Origin: JAIDVZ01 sp964486285
GTDB lineage: Bacteria > Verrucomicrobiota > Verrucomicrobiia > Opitutales > JAIRKQ01
Reading direction: 5' to 3'
NCBI GenBank assembly: GCA_964486285.1
Contig: CAZALH010000011.1
Location: forward strand, 1-33,128
Length of the DNA: 33,128 nt
The translations under genes and the position numbers were made by a program. Positions within the stretch are counted from its first letter, which is position 1; each line of letters begins with the position of its first letter. The notes beneath the pieces are model-generated. The model was given only the letters and a program-made list of their open reading frames with translations, had not been told where the DNA came from and made no database searches. This document shows positions 1 through 7,509 of the stretch, piece after piece.

Positions 1-415
1 CTGCGATAGGTTTTCCTTCCGGGGTTTCGGTTAGTTTTTTTACAATATTAGCTGTTTCTTTGCGTTTTTCTGATGAAAGGTTAGTAACAGCTGCTATGAG
101 TGAAGCAGTTTCCCAGTCACCTGGATTGGTAAACCAAGCTATGAGTTGTTGAAAAAATCCCTTTATTCCACCACTTAATCCAGACGATAGGTTCCTCGCG
201 AGTGAATTAATGGTATCATTTAAAGCTTTATTTTCCGGGACATTGCTTGTTTCGCCATGCGTTACTCCGTGATTGCCTAAGGGCTGATTGCTTGTTTGTA
301 TCGTATGATTTGTACTAGAATTTTTTGTAAGTATAGATTTAATTTGTTTAAATTGTCGTGTGTTATCAACACTCGTTGATTCTATATTATTGGGTTGTAT
401 TGAAGGAATTGTCAT
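1..415 (-). CDS. Unknown Asn/Ser/Thr-rich protein, partial at window edge
   Basis: An open frame starts at the ATG at 415 on the minus strand and runs off the left edge after 138 codons, so the C-terminus is not seen. The first ~65 residues are rich in Asn, Ser, Thr and Gln and look disordered. A more ordered, helical stretch follows, including GFFQQLIAWFTNPGDW at about residues 89-104. An AGG lies 5-8 bases upstream of the ATG. It begins Met-Thr-Ile, like the next gene upstream on the same strand, and both have low-complexity polar N-termini. I do not recognise a family. A secreted or effector-like protein is a guess based on composition and on a CesT-type chaperone about 5 kb away. Confidence 0.6.
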   Translation of the reverse strand, partial: MTIPSIQPNNIESTSVDNTRQFKQIKSILTKNSSTNHTIQTSNQPLGNHGVTHGETSNVPENKALNDTINSLARNLSSGLSGGIKGFFQQLIAWFTNPGDWETASLIAAVTNLSSEKRKETANIVKKLTETPEGKPIA

Positions 416-508
416 AGTAACCTAAACAGTTTATGTTTACAAAATGTTATGTCAATTTTTTTACTAAGATAAAAGAAAAATGGCGAACTTTTGTTAGCGC
501 AAGGTAGT

Positions 509-1444
509 TTATCGTTCCCTGCTTGAGTGGAGACGATCACGACCTGCATTATAGACATTATTATTAGTATGGTTAATATTGGTGGCATTATTTCTGTTAT
601 CCAGTTCTTGAAAGATTATATCAAATTCATCAATAGATATTTCATCTAATTTTGTTTCAGCATCTGCTAGTAAACTATTATGATCTGGTAACCATTTGTT
701 TTCGCTGATTATGTTGTAAATTTGCTCAATCTCGTGCAAAAAGGTGGCATTATTTATAGCATTGCGCAAACTAGATGTGATGCTTGACATTACAGTGTCA
801 TTTAATTGTGCCCAGTGATTGTTTTTCAGTGTGTTGCAAATTTGATGCAAGTCTTCAAAATCTGTTACTTTTTGTAAAATTTCTGTAATTTTTATTTGTA
901 GTGTATTGTTTTGTTGTAACCAAGAATGATGGTCTATTAGGTTACAAATATTTTCGAAATTATTAATATCGAATTCAGCATCAAGCATGTTCATTAAAAT
1001 TTCTTCAATTTTTAACGCCACTTGAGAAGTGTTTGCAATATCAGGTGCATTTTGTATAAAAGTTGCTGCTGTTACAATATCCTGAATATTTGGATCGTTG
1101 TTAAGGTTTTGTAGTAAAACTTCTGGATCATTTTCTTCAAACACAATTCCTTGTTCAAGGTTATGTTCAGTTGTATCGAGGATGATGTCAGCATCATTTT
1201 CTATTAAGTTTAACAACCAATCTGCAGTATTATTGCTTGTAAAGTCATCGTCGTTGTCAACTAAGATATTGGATTGCCTTTCAAATAAATTTGCACTCGA
1301 CATTTCTTCTTCATGTACTTGAATCTGTTGATCGTTTTCTACTTGCCGGATACTGGTGTCTTGCGTTATTTGAGATGCATTAGGATCATTTGGCCAGTTA
1401 TTACTTCCATTAATATCAGTGCGCCAATTATTCTCTATTGTCAT
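509..1444 (-). CDS. Unknown acidic Asn-rich protein with helical repeats
   Basis: A 311-residue frame. I prefer the ATG at 1444 over the in-frame ATG at 1456, because GGGAGAAAAT sits directly upstream of 1444 and the N-terminus then reads MTIENNW, like the neighbouring gene. There is no signal peptide or membrane segment. The first ~100 residues are Asn/Asp/Gln/Ser-rich and acidic. From about residue 120 the chain looks all-helical. At least three degenerate 35-40-residue units each carry a Trp, at about residues 175, 211 and 251, preceded by a pattern like FE.I..IC..(I/L)....W. The family is unknown. A host-directed protein with an alpha-solenoid-like repeat domain is possible but is inference only. 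Confidence 0.7.
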   Translation of the reverse strand: MTIENNWRTDINGSNNWPNDPNASQITQDTSIRQVENDQQIQVHEEEMSSANLFERQSNILVDNDDDFTSNNTADWLLNLIENDADIILDTTEHNLEQGIVFEENDPEVLLQNLNNDPNIQDIVTAATFIQNAPDIANTSQVALKIEEILMNMLDAEFDINNFENICNLIDHHSWLQQNNTLQIKITEILQKVTDFEDLHQICNTLKNNHWAQLNDTVMSSITSSLRNAINNATFLHEIEQIYNIISENKWLPDHNSLLADAETKLDEISIDEFDIIFQELDNRNNATNINHTNNNVYNAGRDRLHSSRER

Positions 1445-1653
1445 ATTTTCTCCCATTTATAAATGAAATTGTGTTAGGTTTTGTAAGTATGTCAATAGAT
1501 TATAAAATTTATTAGAGACTTTTGAATTAAAGCGAATTGATCTCTTATTCTGTAATTTTCCCCATATGTGAAATAATACTACCTATATCTTTTAGCGTGA
1601 GCAGTAGCAGTAATTTTAAAATTGGTGATTAGTTATAAAAAATATAATTAATT

Positions 1654-1729
<76 letters not shown>

Positions 1730-1894
1730 ATAATAGAGTGTATGTCTTAGTAAACATGTTGGTTCTATTTTCAAGGAAAATTTAATGAATGAATGATTTT
1801 TCGTGAAAATAATACAAAATCTCAATTTTAAAATTAGTGTTTTACTCGACGTTTATTTACTTGAATATGTTCGGTATTGTTTATGCTGTAATTT

Positions 1895-2665
1895 ATGATA
1901 AAAATTGTTTCTTGGAATGTTAATGGTCTGCGTGCAATATTATCAAAAGGATTTATTGATATAATTAAGATGTTGCGGCCAGATATTTTATGCTTACAAG
2001 AAATTAAGGCATCTTCAGATAAAATTCCGGATTTTGAATTAGATGGGTACAATAAATTTTATAATCCTGCACAACGTAAAGGATATTCTGGGACTGCGAT
2101 TTTTACAAGGTTAGAGCCAGTAACAGTCGATACTAATTTAGAAATTGAACACGCTATCGAAGCGCATGAAGGAAGGGTGATCTTAGCGGATTATAGATCT
2201 TTTTATGTCGTTACTGTATATACTCCTAATTCTGGTGCAGAGTTATTACGTTTGCCGTTTAGGGAAAAAATTTGGGATGTACAGTTTGCAGATTATTTAC
2301 AAAATTTAGCAAAAAAGAAGCCTCTGATTGTATGTGGAGATTTTAATGTAGCCCACAAAGAATGTGATTTATCTAATCCTTCGCAAAATCATTTTAGTGC
2401 TGGTTTTACGGACCAAGAAAGAAATGGTTTTTCTAATATTTTAAATGTTGGTTTCATTGATTCTTTTAGATTTAAATATCCTGATGCTGTTAATCAATAC
2501 AGCTGGTGGTCATATCGAGTGAATTCACGTGCTAGAAATATTGGTTGGAGGATAGATTATATTTTACTAAGTTCTGGATTAGAAAAATATTTATTATCTG
2601 CTAATATTCATCAAGAAATTCTAGGGTCTGATCATGCCCCGGTAAGTGTAGTGTTAGATTTTTAA
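1895..2665 (+). CDS. xthA: Exodeoxyribonuclease III (AP endonuclease)
   Basis: A 256-residue protein of the endonuclease/exonuclease/phosphatase fold, the usual length for bacterial XthA/ExoA. It cleaves DNA 5' to abasic sites and removes 3' blocking groups in base-excision repair, in the cytoplasm. Visible motifs in order are SWNVNGLRAI at the N-terminus, LQEIKA (metal-binding Glu), GYSGTAIF, GDFNVAH (active-site Asp/Asn), GFTDQER, WWSYR, WRIDYIL and the terminal SDHAPV with the catalytic His. The start gives the canonical MIKIVSWN N-terminus, although no clear Shine-Dalgarno is visible. Its stop codon overlaps the stop of the convergent hydrolase gene. Confidence 0.95.
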   Translation: MIKIVSWNVNGLRAILSKGFIDIIKMLRPDILCLQEIKASSDKIPDFELDGYNKFYNPAQRKGYSGTAIFTRLEPVTVDTNLEIEHAIEAHEGRVILADYRSFYVVTVYTPNSGAELLRLPFREKIWDVQFADYLQNLAKKKPLIVCGDFNVAHKECDLSNPSQNHFSAGFTDQERNGFSNILNVGFIDSFRFKYPDAVNQYSWWSYRVNSRARNIGWRIDYILLSSGLEKYLLSANIHQEILGSDHAPVSVVLDF

Positions 2666-3453
2666 GAAATTGTTATTGATTGATATTGTTGAACGTTAGG
2701 ATCTACTATCTGTATTGAAAATATTTCTGGGAGCTTGTGTTGTTTGAGTATATTTTGTACTGCATATACACTATTACAGTCATGGCTTAAGTGAGTAAGT
2801 AATACATGCTTCCAATGAATTGTGTTATAATTAGTTATAAACGTTGCAGCAGCGTTGTTAGATAAATGCCCATATTTTCCGCGTATACGATTTTTTATAT
2901 ATACTGGGCGTTTGGTATCTATTTCTAACATATGTAAATCATGGTTAGACTCTAGAATAAGAAGATTAGCGTCGTTGGTATAATGAGGTAAATTGTATGG
3001 AATATACCCTAAGTCTGTAGCAATACAAATTTTTGTTGAACTGTTATTAGATTTTTGGGTAAATTTATACCCAATAGGATCAGCGGCATCATGTGGTAAA
3101 GAAAAACCGACAACATCTAAATCACGAAACTGAAAATGTTGCTCATTAACTAGTATATTCCAATTAATTTGTTTATTAATTCTTTTATTGATCATTTCTG
3201 CTGTTAAGTGATTAGCGAATAGCTCAATTTCTTTCAATTTACTCAATCCACGAATTCCAGTTGAATGGTCACTATGTTCATGAGTGATAAATACTCCATT
3301 AATATCGTGGACAGAAAGACTTTTTGTAGCGAGCAATTCAATTATACGCTTGCTGGAAAATCCAGCATCCACAAGAAGGTTAGTATATTCTGTTTGTATT
3401 AAATAACAATTTCCTTTGCTACTACTGCCGAGTACTGAAAATTTAACCGACAT
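2662..3453 (-). CDS. MBL-fold metallo-hydrolase, YycJ/WalJ-like
   Basis: A 263-residue metallo-beta-lactamase-fold protein. The N-terminus FSVLGSSSKGNCYLI and LLVDAGFS are typical of the YycJ/WalJ branch. The metal-binding motif HEHSDH is at residues 58-63. Further ligand candidates are His in SLPHDA, Asp in IATDLG and His in LTHLSHD near the C-terminus. YycJ-type proteins have been linked to nuclease or DNA-repair coordination in Firmicutes; the substrate here is unknown. It converges on xthA with overlapping stop codons, so it is also next to a repair gene. No membrane segment is seen. Confidence 0.85.
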   Translation of the reverse strand: MSVKFSVLGSSSKGNCYLIQTEYTNLLVDAGFSSKRIIELLATKSLSVHDINGVFITHEHSDHSTGIRGLSKLKEIELFANHLTAEMINKRINKQINWNILVNEQHFQFRDLDVVGFSLPHDAADPIGYKFTQKSNNSSTKICIATDLGYIPYNLPHYTNDANLLILESNHDLHMLEIDTKRPVYIKNRIRGKYGHLSNNAAATFITNYNTIHWKHVLLTHLSHDCNSVYAVQNILKQHKLPEIFSIQIVDPNVQQYQSITIS

Positions 3454-3539
3454 GGTTAAACTTTCTCATACATTAACAACAATGTTGCAATACAATTTTT
3501 TTATTTGTTTTTATCTGTATTTGAAGCGACGTCTGAAAA

Positions 3540-3570
3540 TAAGAGCGGAAATTCTATATGACCACTCTTA
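3540..3570 (-). terminator. Hairpin downstream of the bS22-like gene
   Basis: On the minus strand TAAGAGTGG pairs with CCGCTCTTA over 9 bp across a 13-nt loop and is followed by TTTTC. One pair is a G-U wobble that pairs only in minus-strand RNA (it is an A/C mismatch on the other strand). This supports termination of the short minus-strand ribosomal-protein transcript, whose stop lies 16 bases upstream. Confidence 0.5.
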
Positions 3571-3585
3571 GGATAAGATAATATT

Positions 3586-3687
3586 TTAATTTCCCCATAA
3601 ACGTTTCTTATGCCTATTAAGCTTCATACGCTTACTTCTTTTATGTTTATTCATTTTAAGACGACGTTTTTTCTTTAAATTTCCCAT
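3586..3687 (-). CDS. AURKAIP1/COX24-domain small ribosomal protein (bS22/mS38-like)
   Basis: A 33-codon frame from the ATG at 3687 to a TAA at 3586. The product begins MGNLKKKRRLKMNKHKRSKR and ends LNRHKKRLWGN. It is extremely basic, with conserved-looking KKRR.KM.KHKR..R and RHKKR blocks. This is the pattern of the AURKAIP1/COX24 C-terminal domain family, which includes mitochondrial mS38 and the small mycobacterial 30S protein bS22. In those ribosomes the peptide sits in the small subunit near the decoding region. The frame is followed by a hairpin terminator and faces the peroxiredoxin gene divergently. Identification rests on composition, length and motif, since no alignment could be run. 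Confidence 0.8.
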   Translation of the reverse strand: MGNLKKKRRLKMNKHKRSKRMKLNRHKKRLWGN

Positions 3688-3745
3688 AATTATTCTTTTC
3701 TGTAAATTTTTCCTCTCGCTCGCAAGGATCAAAATTCCATAACTT

Positions 3746-3782
3746 TAGTAAAGCTTTTTTTCGCTAAAAATCTACTTTACTA
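3746..3782. promoter_or_regulatory. Inverted repeat in the divergent bS22/peroxiredoxin promoter region
   Basis: Perfect 8-bp inverted arms TAGTAAAG (3746-3753) and CTTTACTA (3775-3782) are separated by 21 bases. The right arm overlaps a TATAAA sequence at 3781-3786, 25-30 bases before the peroxiredoxin start. The spacing of about three helical turns between arm centres would suit a dimeric repressor or a DNA loop. It could be chance in AT-rich DNA. Confidence 0.3.
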
Positions 3783-3810
3783 TAAATTTTAAATATACAT
3801 ATCTCTACAC

Positions 3811-4440
3811 ATGGAAACTTTAATTGGTAAAGCTGCTCCAAAGTTTGCAGCGGCAGCAGTGATTAATGGGAATACAATTGTGAATGATTTTTCATTGGAT
3901 CAGTATATCGGCAAAAAATATGTTGTGCTCTTCTTTTATCCTAAAGATTTTACATTTGTTTGTCCAACTGAATTACATGCGTTTCAAGAACAAATTGGAG
4001 AGTTTGAGAAACGTAACGTTCAATTAGTTGCTTGTTCAACAGATTCAGAATATTCTCATTTTGCTTGGCTTGGTACTCCAAAAGAAAATGGTGGTATTAA
4101 AGGAATAACTTTCCCCATAGTGTCAGATGTAAGTAAAACAATTGCTACTAATTATGGTGTACTTGCTGGCAGCTATGAAGAAGATTTAGAAACTGGAGAA
4201 TTAAAATCAGAAGGAGAATTAGTTGCTTATCGCGGTTTATTTTTAATTGATAAATCAGGAATTGTTCAGCATTTAACAGTAAATAATATGCCGCTTGGTC
4301 GAAATGTTAATGAAGTTTTGCGAATGGTGGATGCGTTACAACATTTTGAGCAGCATGGTGAAGTATGTCCAGCTAATTGGTCGATAGGTAAAAAGGCAAT
4401 GGTGGCTGACCAATCAGGATTATTAGAGTATTTCAAGTAA
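3811..4440 (+). CDS. Typical 2-Cys peroxiredoxin (AhpC/Prx1 type)
   Basis: A 209-residue thiol peroxidase that reduces H2O2, organic peroxides and peroxynitrite in the cytoplasm. The peroxidatic Cys51 is in FTFVCPTELHAF and the resolving Cys186 in GEVCPANW, so it is the dimeric typical 2-Cys class. A ~10-residue acidic insertion (around residues 122-137) precedes the conserved AYRGLFLID. The C-terminus ends EYFK, which resembles the YF tail of overoxidation-sensitive Prx1 enzymes. The GGLG partner motif is only approximate (GGIK), so sensitivity is uncertain. No dedicated reductase gene is adjacent. An inverted repeat lies just upstream. Confidence 0.95.
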   Translation: METLIGKAAPKFAAAAVINGNTIVNDFSLDQYIGKKYVVLFFYPKDFTFVCPTELHAFQEQIGEFEKRNVQLVACSTDSEYSHFAWLGTPKENGGIKGITFPIVSDVSKTIATNYGVLAGSYEEDLETGELKSEGELVAYRGLFLIDKSGIVQHLTVNNMPLGRNVNEVLRMVDALQHFEQHGEVCPANWSIGKKAMVADQSGLLEYFK

Positions 4441-4447
4441 GCTAATT

Positions 4448-5143
4448 GTGGTTGAATTTATAAAAGTAAAAACTCGTGTTTTACAACCGCCCAAAGATGA
4501 TCTTTTGGCGGTTTTTTGTGATTATTTACCAAAAATTCAAGATAAAGATATTATTTTGATTTCTTCCAAGGTGCTTGCCATACATCAAGGGAGATGCATA
4601 AAAAAGGACAAATGTAGTAAATTGGAATTAATTAGTAATGAAGCAGACGTTGTTTTAGGTGAGTTAAATGATCCATGTGTTACGATTAAGGAATGTACTA
4701 TGATCCCGAATAGCGGAATTGATGAAAGCAATGGTGATGGTTATTACGTATTATGGCCTGCAAATATTGGTAATTTGTTAAAAGAAATTTATTTTTTTTT
4801 AAAAAACAAATTTTGTCTCATGAACTTAGGAATTATTTCTGTTGATAGCCATATCTTGCCGATGCGTTTAGGAAGTACAGGAATATCACAAGGAAGCTAT
4901 GGGTTTGTCCCAATTAGTGATCAAGTTGGTAAAAAAGATTTATTTGGACGTGAATTAATTATGTCTAGAATAAATATTGTTGATTGTTTAGCAGGCATTA
5001 CTCCATTACTTATGGGAGAGGGAAATGAAAGCTGTCCAATTGTTATTGCCCGTGGATTAGAAGGTATTGTTTTCGATGATGTTGTTGGAGATATTTCTAT
5101 TGCACCAGAACAAGACATTTTTAAAGGTGCTTTTAAATGCTAA
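4448..5143 (+). CDS. F420-0:glutamate ligase-like protein (CofE-like domain)
   Basis: A 231-residue protein starting at a GTG seven bases after the peroxiredoxin stop, so probably co-transcribed with it. The N-terminal KVKTRVLQPPKDDL and ILISSKVLAIHQGR, the central IPNSGIDESN and SVDSHILPMRLGSTGISQGS, and the GNESCPIVIARGLEG segment match the PF01996 fold of coenzyme F420-0:L-glutamate ligases. Those enzymes add glutamates to F420-0 using GTP. No other F420 gene is visible and F420 is not typical of this type of bacterium. Members of the family occur as orphans in PVC bacteria, so the actual substrate is unknown. A strong hairpin overlaps the stop codon. Confidence 0.75.
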   Translation: MVEFIKVKTRVLQPPKDDLLAVFCDYLPKIQDKDIILISSKVLAIHQGRCIKKDKCSKLELISNEADVVLGELNDPCVTIKECTMIPNSGIDESNGDGYYVLWPANIGNLLKEIYFFLKNKFCLMNLGIISVDSHILPMRLGSTGISQGSYGFVPISDQVGKKDLFGRELIMSRINIVDCLAGITPLLMGEGNESCPIVIARGLEGIVFDDVVGDISIAPEQDIFKGAFKC

Positions 5144-5173
5144 AGAACACAGAGTAGCTTTCTGTGTTCTTTA
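5141..5173. terminator. Hairpin between convergent genes
   Basis: A perfect 13-bp stem, TAAAGAACACAGA (5141-5153) with TCTGTGTTCTTTA (5161-5173), has a 7-nt loop. It overlaps the stop of the CofE-like gene and lies 18 bases from the end of the convergent CesT-like gene. It could therefore serve both strands. Neither side has a long T-tract, so it may act by blocking 3' exonucleases as much as by termination. Confidence 0.6.
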
Positions 5174-5191
5174 GGTTCAAATAAGTTAATT

Positions 5192-5686
5192 TTAAGCACC
5201 TATTATAAATTGAGGAGGAATATCCCTGGTATTTGAATTCATGGTATCATTGTTTGATGTTGTTTCTTCACCTTCTGGAATGGATCCTTGCATGAAGCTA
5301 TCTAAACGAGCTTTCCACTTGTTGACTTCATCTATAAACAACTTGAAAAATTCTTCGAATCCTTCTTCTGTTAAGAAGCGTAACGGGTATTGATAACCAA
5401 TAGCCGCCTGTCCACTTTCGCTGTTAAATGATAATGTCATTCCTTTCGTTTCTTCCTCGTTATTATTCATGCGAAGCAAGTAACGCATAACGGATGCGCG
5501 ATTCATTTCTGGGACTTCCCCGATTTCTGATATGAATATCATACCATCTCTTTTATTTTCATATTTTAGATGGATAAGGGTTCCATTGTCCACATCTAAA
5601 CAACAATATCCAGAAGGATCGATCTTTAATCCTGCCAAATTTATTTTATTGGCAAAAGTCATTAATATTGATGAAAATTTATCCAT
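5192..5686 (-). CDS. CesT-family type III secretion chaperone-like protein
   Basis: A 164-residue acidic cytoplasmic protein. Residues ~15-135 follow the CesT/Tir-chaperone pattern: an N-terminal helix, then DPSGYCCLDVDNGTLIHLKY, a strand FISEIGEVPE, a helix YLLRMNNN, a strand MTLSFNSESGQAAIGYQYPL and a long C-terminal helix FFKLFIDEVNKWKARL. Such proteins bind effectors as dimers and hold them for the type III apparatus. The last ~30 residues are a polar tail beyond the usual domain. No injectisome or obvious effector gene is adjacent. The two unknown proteins at 1-1444 are candidate clients by composition only. The start has an AGGAGCC sequence 7-13 bases upstream. Confidence 0.75.
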   Translation of the reverse strand: MDKFSSILMTFANKINLAGLKIDPSGYCCLDVDNGTLIHLKYENKRDGMIFISEIGEVPEMNRASVMRYLLRMNNNEEETKGMTLSFNSESGQAAIGYQYPLRFLTEEGFEEFFKLFIDEVNKWKARLDSFMQGSIPEGEETTSNNDTMNSNTRDIPPQFIIGA

Positions 5687-5853
5687 TTATGATGGCTCCT
5701 TAAAATTTGCTTAACTTTTAAAAAGGATAATTTGTAATTTATCAACGGTCAAGTTTAAATTCCAAAAAGTTTGCGATTGATTTGTAAAAAAATTATTGCC
5801 TTTTCTTCAGGAGAACATAATTGTTCTCTCGTTGAATTTTTAAATAAAAAGAT

Positions 5854-6408
5854 ATGAAAAAGTTTGCGAGTATATTACTTTCGAGTTGTGTTATGACAGC
5901 TCCACTGTGGGCGTGGTCTTCTAGCAGCAATCAAAAAATCTTATCTGTTGATGTCCAGAAAGTATTTGAGAATTTTGAAAAAGCTAAAGCCGCTCAGTCT
6001 GCTTATGGAGAGTCAGTTGCTGCAGCAGATAAAGAATTAAAAGAGATGTATGAATCTATCGTTAAGCTGAATGAGGAGGCAAAAGAATTACAAGCAAAGT
6101 CAGAAAATACTGCGTTAACGGAAGCGGCACGTAGTAAATTAAAAAAAGATGCAACTGCTAAAATGGAAGACGTCCGTAAAAAAGATATTGAATTTGGACA
6201 GCTTCGTCAGGATTTAAATAAGAAGCTTAATGAGCGTCGCCAGAATGAAATTGCGGAACAAAGTAAGGCATTAGAAGAAGTTGTCGCTGCAATTGCTATT
6301 GAGAAGAAAGCGGATATTGTATTGAATAAGTTTACTTCAACTTTGTATGTTAATGATGCGCTTGACATTAGTGATTTAGTTATTGCAAGACTAAATGACA
6401 AGAAGTAA
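5854..6408 (+). CDS. ompH: OmpH/Skp-family periplasmic chaperone
   Basis: A 184-residue protein with a signal peptide (residues ~1-20, ending in PLWAW). A short beta segment ILSVDVQKVFENFEKAKAA is followed by a long charged coiled coil (about 40-145) and a C-terminal strand region ending LVIARLNDKK. This is the tentacle-like layout of Skp, which carries unfolded outer-membrane proteins across the periplasm. It lies directly upstream of lpxD, the usual bam-skp-lpxD arrangement without bamA here. A terminator-like hairpin separates it from lpxD. Confidence 0.9.
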   Translation: MKKFASILLSSCVMTAPLWAWSSSSNQKILSVDVQKVFENFEKAKAAQSAYGESVAAADKELKEMYESIVKLNEEAKELQAKSENTALTEAARSKLKKDATAKMEDVRKKDIEFGQLRQDLNKKLNERRQNEIAEQSKALEEVVAAIAIEKKADIVLNKFTSTLYVNDALDISDLVIARLNDKK

Positions 6409-6440
6409 TTTTTGTTTTACATTGCATAATTTTTATATTG

Positions 6441-6472
6441 TCCTGCAGGTATAATGTTTGCAGGATTTTTTT
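6441..6472 (+). terminator. Terminator-like hairpin abutting the lpxD start codon
   Basis: TCCTGCA (6441-6447) pairs with TGCAGGA (6459-6465) over 7 bp across an 11-nt loop. Seven T follow (6466-6472), and the lpxD ATG comes immediately after. It has intrinsic-terminator form for the ompH transcript. Its 3' arm contains AGGA, the only plausible Shine-Dalgarno of lpxD, so the same fold could also hide the ribosome binding site. Confidence 0.5.
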
Positions 6473-7507
6473 ATGCTCCAGTTTAAATATTCACTGCAAG
6501 AAATATGTGAAATCACTTCTCCGCTAAAAATCATTGGAAATACAAATGCTACGATTGTTAAAATTTCTGATATAGAAGCTGCGAAAAATGGAGAATTGAG
6601 CTTTTTGGGAAACACAAAATATCGAAACAAATTGAATACAACAAACGCTTCTGTAGTTTTGATAAAAAGTGGTGCTTTTACTGAATCTGAATCTCCAAAA
6701 GCAAATCAGTGCTTTTTATTATACGATAACCCATCGTACGCTCTAGGGCTACTTTGCAAAGATATTGAAAAGAAACGTACTAATAAATCTCAGCATTCTA
6801 TTCACCCATCTGCAATTATTGCTGAAACAGTCGAAATAGAAAATAACGTTACCATTGGTCCAAATGTTGTTATCGAGGGCGATGTAAAAATTAAGCAGAA
6901 TACAGTCATCTTAGCAGGATGTTACTTAGGTAGCGGTGTTGTCATTGGAAAAAACGTAAAATTATATCCCGGGGTAAAGATCATGGATTTCTGTGAAATT
7001 GGTGATAACGTTATTATTCATGCTGGAGTAGTAGTTGGCTCAGATGGTTTTGGGTATGAAACTGTTAATGGGATCCATGAAAAAATTCCACAAATTGGTA
7101 ACGTTATTATTGAAGATGATGTAGAAATTGGGGCTAATACTACAATTGATCGCGCGAGATTTAGCTCAACTATTATAGGTAAGGGGACAAAAATTGATAA
7201 TTTAGTACAGATAGGGCACAATGTTCATATCGGTAAATATTGTTTAATAGTTTCTCAGGTTGGAATTGCAGGAAGTTCCAAGCTCGGGAATTACGTAATC
7301 GTTGGTGGACAGTCTGGAATCGCTGGACATTTAACAATAGGGGATCGTTCGATGATTGCCGGGCAGACTGGTATCGCATCAAGTTGTAAAGAGGGTTCTT
7401 TTTTACGTGGTTCACCTGCAATGCCTTACAATGAAGCTACTAAGTTCCTTGCTTGTAGAAAATACTTACCAGAATTAGTAAAAAAAATGAAAGGGTTGAA
7501 AGATTAA
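6473..7507 (+). CDS. lpxD: UDP-3-O-acyl-glucosamine N-acyltransferase LpxD
   Basis: A 344-residue enzyme adding the N-linked acyl chain to UDP-3-O-acyl-glucosamine in lipid A synthesis. I use the ATG at 6473 rather than an upstream TTG at 6458. AGGA lies 8-11 bases before it, and MLQFKYSLQEICEI fits the family N-terminus. An N-terminal uridine-binding domain (SDIEAAKNGELSFLGN) is followed by many left-handed beta-helix hexapeptide repeats (VTIGPN, VVIGKN, VEIGAN). The catalytic His is in QIGHNVHIG (about residue 249), followed by QVGIAGSS and GGQSGIAGH. It is followed by convergent atpH only 2 bases away. Confidence 0.96.
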   Translation: MLQFKYSLQEICEITSPLKIIGNTNATIVKISDIEAAKNGELSFLGNTKYRNKLNTTNASVVLIKSGAFTESESPKANQCFLLYDNPSYALGLLCKDIEKKRTNKSQHSIHPSAIIAETVEIENNVTIGPNVVIEGDVKIKQNTVILAGCYLGSGVVIGKNVKLYPGVKIMDFCEIGDNVIIHAGVVVGSDGFGYETVNGIHEKIPQIGNVIIEDDVEIGANTTIDRARFSSTIIGKGTKIDNLVQIGHNVHIGKYCLIVSQVGIAGSSKLGNYVIVGGQSGIAGHLTIGDRSMIAGQTGIASSCKEGSFLRGSPAMPYNEATKFLACRKYLPELVKKMKGLKD

Positions 7508-7509
7508 AA

